This document shows, one piece after another, positions 60,988 to 64,000 of a DNA stretch of 64,000 nt (the first letter of the stretch is position 1; every line of letters starts with the position of its first letter). The position numbers were made by a program, and so were the translations under genes. The notes beneath the pieces are model-generated. The model was not told the origin of the DNA. It worked only from the letters and a program-made list of their open reading frames with translations, and did not search any database. The stretch is taken from assembly GCA_030442035.1 (NCBI GenBank), contig JAUJEA010000003.1, positions 496,001 through 560,000 on the forward strand. Reading direction: 5' to 3'. The DNA is from Splendidivirga corallicola (GTDB lineage: Bacteria > Bacteroidota > Bacteroidia > Cytophagales > Cyclobacteriaceae).

Positions 60988-61554
60988 ATGACAATTGCGT
61001 ACGATAAGTATTATCAGACCGAAAATTTATTCGGGGAGCCCTATCCCGAATTGATCGCATTTTTTTCTAATCATTCCAAAAGAGGAAAATTACTCGATCT
61101 GGGATGTGGCCAGGGAAGGGATGCCATTCCATTGGCAAGACTAGGTTATGAAGTCACCGGAATAGATCATTCCAAAGTTGGAATAGAACAAATGAATCAG
61201 CGAGCTCAATTGGAAAACCTGAATTTAACAGGGACAGTAGCAGATATTTACCAGTATAATCATTTTTCAGAATTTGACTTTATCCTATTGGATAGCATGT
61301 TTCATTTCACCAAAAGTGATAAAGAAAAAGAAACGGCTTTTGTCAAAAGAATCATTGATGGTTGCAAAATAGAAACGATCGTTGCTTTTTGTATTCAAAA
61401 TACCGGTAAAAAGGTGAGCATTTTGAATGAAGCTATTGACTTTCAGGGAAGATTGGAAAGGATTTATGAAACAGATCTACAATATGTTTTCAAAGATGAT
61501 GAAACGGGGCATGCTTCAATTACCAATTATAGCATCGTAATCATTGAAAAATGA
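60988..61554 (+). CDS. Class I SAM-dependent methyltransferase
   Basis: A 188-residue Rossmann-fold methyltransferase. The SAM motif LLDLGCGQGRDAIPLARLGYEVTGIDHS (residues ~35-62) and the LDSMFHF block fit TehB/UbiE-type small-molecule methyltransferases. It may modify a metalloid or small thiol, but that is not specific. It lies 122 bases from the divergent SulP gene and 106 bases before the DinB-sigma unit. Confidence 0.88.
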   Translation: MTIAYDKYYQTENLFGEPYPELIAFFSNHSKRGKLLDLGCGQGRDAIPLARLGYEVTGIDHSKVGIEQMNQRAQLENLNLTGTVADIYQYNHFSEFDFILLDSMFHFTKSDKEKETAFVKRIIDGCKIETIVAFCIQNTGKKVSILNEAIDFQGRLERIYETDLQYVFKDDETGHASITNYSIVIIEK

Positions 61555-61660
61555 GTAAGACAAAATGCAAGAAGTATTCAATAATCATTTCTTAATGAGG
61601 TAATACAATTATCATGATCATTTTTTCTCGGTCAGCCGTCTAAAGAGAAATAACCAAATA

Positions 61661-62296
61661 ATGATCATGAAAGTAAACAAAAAAATTTTTCTCCTTCAGG
61701 CCCTCCTCTCCTTCTTCATTTTAGAAATATATGCGCAGAACATAGGAAATGAGGGAATCAGCGATAAAGAAAGAGCCAATGCTATTTCGTATCTTAAAGA
61801 CGCTGAAAGAGATCTATTGGATTTATTGGAAAATTTATCAATTGATCAATGGAACTTTAGATCAGCCGCTGAAAGCTGGTCAATTGCAGAGGTCTGTCAG
61901 CATCTTTTATTGGTTGAAGAACAATTCTTCCATAAAATAGAAAGTGAAATTGTGAAGTCAGAAAAAGAATTGGATCAACATTCAAAATATGGAGATAACG
62001 AATTTATGACCTTTATTCGGGATCGATCAAGTAAAGTCAAAACTACTCATGAATTTGAGCCCAGGAAAAGTTTTAAAAGACCCGGTGCGTTTATCAAAGC
62101 CTTCAAAAAGACCAGAAGGAAAACAATAGCCTATCTGGTAAATACCAAAGATGATCTCAGAAACCAACTAGCCGCTTTTTCGCCGAATGTTGGGGATATA
62201 GATGGTTATCAATGGTTCCTTTTTATTACGGCTCATAATGACCGACATAATGCTCAAATAGCAGAAATAAAGAAACAATTAAATTTTCCAGGTTAA
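61661..62296 (+). CDS. DinB-family four-helix protein with signal peptide
   Basis: A 211-residue protein. A signal peptide (...IFLLQALLSFFILEIYAQ) precedes a DinB-like four-helix bundle. Candidate metal ligands are His in EVCQHLLLVEEQ and the two His in TAHNDRHNAQIAEIKKQL. DinB proteins are thiol-S-transferase-like and are often tied to stress. Export is unusual for DinB but common in Bacteroidota. It ends 2 bases before the sigma factor gene, so the two are co-translated. Confidence 0.85.
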   Translation: MIMKVNKKIFLLQALLSFFILEIYAQNIGNEGISDKERANAISYLKDAERDLLDLLENLSIDQWNFRSAAESWSIAEVCQHLLLVEEQFFHKIESEIVKSEKELDQHSKYGDNEFMTFIRDRSSKVKTTHEFEPRKSFKRPGAFIKAFKKTRRKTIAYLVNTKDDLRNQLAAFSPNVGDIDGYQWFLFITAHNDRHNAQIAEIKKQLNFPG

Positions 62297-62298
62297 TT

Positions 62299-63129
62299 AT
62301 GTCAAACAAACAATTAGATAAGGCGAAAAGCGGTGACATTAATGCCTTCTTCCAGTTATATTCTGAATTTCAATCGCAGCTAAAATCTTATTTGTATCGT
62401 TTATTGGTCGACCGGAATGATGTCGAAGATATTGCTCAGGACACCTTTATGAGAGCCTTCGATAAGATCGCCACCTTCGATGAAAAATCATCTTTAAAGA
62501 GCTGGACATTCCGCATTGCTACTAACCTGGCTTATGATCGGTTACGAAGCAATGGCAGATGGTCCCCAAAGGTTCTGGACAAGGCAAAAAAGTATGCTCA
62601 CAGTCATGAGTATGTCCTTTTGCAAATGAAGGAAGTTAGTCAATATTCAAAATTTGATATATTGGAGCATATTGATTTTTGTTTTACCTGTATTGCTAAA
62701 GTACTCCCCTTAGAACAACAGATAGCAGTCATTTTGAAGGAACTCTATGAATTTAAAGTTAAAGAAATTGCCATAATCCTTGAGAAAACTGTCCCAGCTA
62801 CCAAACATATATTAAGGTTCGGGCGACAAACCATGATCAATATTTTTGATAACAGGTGTTCGTTTGTCAATAAGAAAGGAATGTGTCATCAATGTTCGGA
62901 ATTAAATACCTACCTAAATCCAAAACAGAAACAGCAGGAAATCTTCATTCGCCAACAACTACTTTCCAAGGACCATGACAGACAAAAACTTTTCAAGATG
63001 AGGAAAGCACTGATTCGGTCAATCAATCCTTTGACTATTCGTGGAGCCAAAATACATGACGTTTTGATGCAAATTAATCGAAAAGTAGAAGGTGAAATAG
63101 ATGAAATCAATTTTAATAATGATAATTGA
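62299..63129 (+). CDS. ECF-type sigma factor with Cys-rich C-terminal extension
   Basis: A 276-residue sigma-70 family protein. Region 2 lies at ~20-90 (RNDVEDIAQDTFMRAFDKIATFDEKSSLKSWTFRIATNLAYDRLR) and region 4 at ~135-180 (PLEQQIAVILKELYEFKVKEIAIILEKTVPATKHILRFGRQTM). It is longer than usual ECFs. A C-x-x-C pair (C128-F-T-C131) lies just before region 4, and the extension has C187 and C196-H-Q-C199. Such cysteines could bind zinc or sense redox state, replacing a separate anti-sigma factor; that is inference. It follows the DinB gene by 2 bases, so its stress input may involve DinB. The last ~75 residues are helical and otherwise unassigned. Confidence 0.85.
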   Translation: MSNKQLDKAKSGDINAFFQLYSEFQSQLKSYLYRLLVDRNDVEDIAQDTFMRAFDKIATFDEKSSLKSWTFRIATNLAYDRLRSNGRWSPKVLDKAKKYAHSHEYVLLQMKEVSQYSKFDILEHIDFCFTCIAKVLPLEQQIAVILKELYEFKVKEIAIILEKTVPATKHILRFGRQTMINIFDNRCSFVNKKGMCHQCSELNTYLNPKQKQQEIFIRQQLLSKDHDRQKLFKMRKALIRSINPLTIRGAKIHDVLMQINRKVEGEIDEINFNNDN

Positions 63130-63166
63130 TCCTACTTTATCAAGTGCAGTCTGTTTTTCAATGGCG

Positions 63167-63182
63167 CCCCGATTTATCGGGG
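63167..63182. repeat. Hairpin CCCCGAT-TT-ATCGGGG after the sigma factor gene
   Basis: Perfect 7-base arms around TT lie 37 bases after the sigma factor stop, with only an A-rich run and no T tract on the plus strand. It is of the short GC hairpin type seen at 4180 and may act as a weak terminator. Confidence 0.45.
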
Positions 63183-63355
63183 TAAATAAAAATCAGCATT
63201 GAAAGGGCTTAAAGATTTAACCTAAATGAAAAGAATTGATCACTGAAAGTTCTTTGCTTTCTATTATCTTAGATTTTTATGAGTAAGAATGTTGATTTTG
63301 AATCATTCACTGTTTTATACTCAACCTTGTATACAATCTAAAAATAGAAGCACCA

Positions 63356-63757
63356 GTGAAAACCAATACTTCCCAAAAGAATTACTTTGGATTAACGTTC
63401 ATTTCAACCTCTGAAGAAACAAACGGTCAATATTTTTTAAGCGAAACAACGATACCTGCAGGAGACAACGGTCCTCCTCCACATGTACATACAAGAGAAG
63501 ATGAAGGATTTTACATCGTGAGCGGAGAATTGACCTTTTTGGTCAATGATAAAGAAATTCACTTGAAAACAGGTGATTATCTGAACATTGAAAAAGGGGA
63601 GAAACATACCTGGAGAAATGATTCCATGAGTGATACAAAGTTACTGGTAACATTTGCGCCGGCCGGTATTGAAGGAATGTTCCGGGAGCTTGATGAAGAC
63701 ATGACCAATATCCTTGAAATTGGTCGGAAATATGGAACTGAATTTCTTATGGAATAA
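63356..63757 (+). CDS. Cupin domain protein
   Basis: A 133-residue single-cupin protein starting with GTG. The metal-binding motif is PPPHVHTREDEGFYIVSGELTFLV and the second is EKGEKHTWRNDS. It follows the sigma factor in the same direction by 226 bases and precedes a DUF418-like gene by 51 bases. The substrate is unknown. Confidence 0.88.
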   Translation: MKTNTSQKNYFGLTFISTSEETNGQYFLSETTIPAGDNGPPPHVHTREDEGFYIVSGELTFLVNDKEIHLKTGDYLNIEKGEKHTWRNDSMSDTKLLVTFAPAGIEGMFRELDEDMTNILEIGRKYGTEFLME

Positions 63758-63808
63758 AATTTCACAATTCGATTTTTTCATGAGAATCTCCAGACAAATT
63801 GAATAAAG

Positions 63809-64000
63809 ATGAATAGACGAATTATTGGCATTGACGTCGCGAGAGCCTTAGCTGTTATCGGAATGATCATTGTTAATTTTAAAATAGCCTTTGGCGAAGA
63901 GGGGAGTGGGTTTCTCAAATCTTTTGCTGGAATATTTGAAGGAAAGGCTGCAGCCACTTTTGTTGTATTGGCTGGTGTTGGCATCGCTTTAATGTCGAAT
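63809..64000 (+). CDS. DUF418/HGSNAT-like membrane acyltransferase, 5' part (3' end outside window)
   Basis: The 64 residues visible start MNRRIIGIDVARALAVIGMIIVNF. They contain the DUF418/heparan-alpha-glucosaminide N-acetyltransferase signature at the N-terminus (R-x-x-G-I-D-x-x-R-x-x-A) with two hydrophobic segments (ALAVIGMIIVNF and AAATFVVLAGVGIAL). The family has about 7-10 transmembrane helices and is thought to transfer acyl groups. The gene continues past the right edge. Confidence 0.8.
   Translation, partial: MNRRIIGIDVARALAVIGMIIVNFKIAFGEEGSGFLKSFAGIFEGKAAATFVVLAGVGIALMSN

Noticed and set aside
1-64000. CRISPR arrays, tRNA or rRNA genes, insertion sequences, prophage genes
   Set aside because: No regularly spaced repeats, no tRNA-like cloverleaf or rRNA sequence, and no transposase, integrase or phage structural genes were recognised on reading both strands.

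Overview
The window is AT-rich, densely coding DNA from a member of the Bacteroidota, most likely a free-living or marine Cytophagales/Flammeovirgaceae-type bacterium. This rests on gene content and signals: a T9SS-secreted protein with a CHU_C-type C-terminal domain, DUF1573, DUF4097 and DUF2490 proteins, a tricorn-like S41 protease, many lipoproteins, a Bacteroidota-type promoter (TTG-N19-TAnnTTTG) and almost no Shine-Dalgarno sequences. No rRNA, tRNA, CRISPR array, prophage or insertion sequence was recognised. Both ends of the window cut through genes.

Layout. 1-8.2 kb: an AhpD-like fragment, an acyl-CoA dehydrogenase, a MarR-GNAT fusion regulator, a DUF1573 protein, a cytochrome c/PA14 lipoprotein and a tight three-gene minus-strand operon (secreted trypsin-like protease, bitopic membrane protein, exported protein of unknown function). 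8.4-11.2 kb: a membrane LytTR regulator and a serine hydrolase with a clear terminator. 11.4-15.4 kb: a sugar-acid operon (FadR-type regulator with a perfect operator, IlvD/Edd-type aldonate dehydratase, GntP permease). 15.7-29.4 kb: a T9SS FG-GAP protein, SDR/LysR divergent pair, DUF4097 protein, tricorn-like protease, SRPBCC-YafY pair, GyrI-like protein and an AlkC-type DNA glycosylase. 30.2-42.9 kb: a minus-strand carbohydrate cluster with two paralogous GH5-like hydrolases, a sulfatase plus a decayed sulfatase fragment, GH127-type beta-L-arabinofuranosidase, an unclassified probable (alpha/alpha)6 enzyme, an aldose 1-epimerase and a GH2 enzyme; a CE6-like acetylesterase follows at 45.6 kb. 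Together these suggest removal of sulfate, acetyl, arabinosyl and galactosyl-type substituents from a decorated plant or algal polysaccharide. No SusC/SusD pair lies in the window. 43-64 kb: small stress, regulatory and housekeeping genes (ArsR-AHSA1, DUF559 endonuclease, cupins, GNATs, AraC regulators, PhyH, LOG-Nudix fusion, PhzF, NYN nuclease, CFA-type methyltransferase, SulP transporter, DinB-sigma pair).

Most interesting points: a LOG-Nudix two-domain enzyme; a DUF559 endonuclease gene bracketed by inverted GC-rich hairpin repeats, with diverged copies of the same repeat elsewhere in the window (a REP/RAYT-like arrangement); the protease operon with two unrecognised partners; an unclassified enzyme inside the sulfated-glycan cluster; and clear operator palindromes upstream of the MarR, FadR and ArsR genes.
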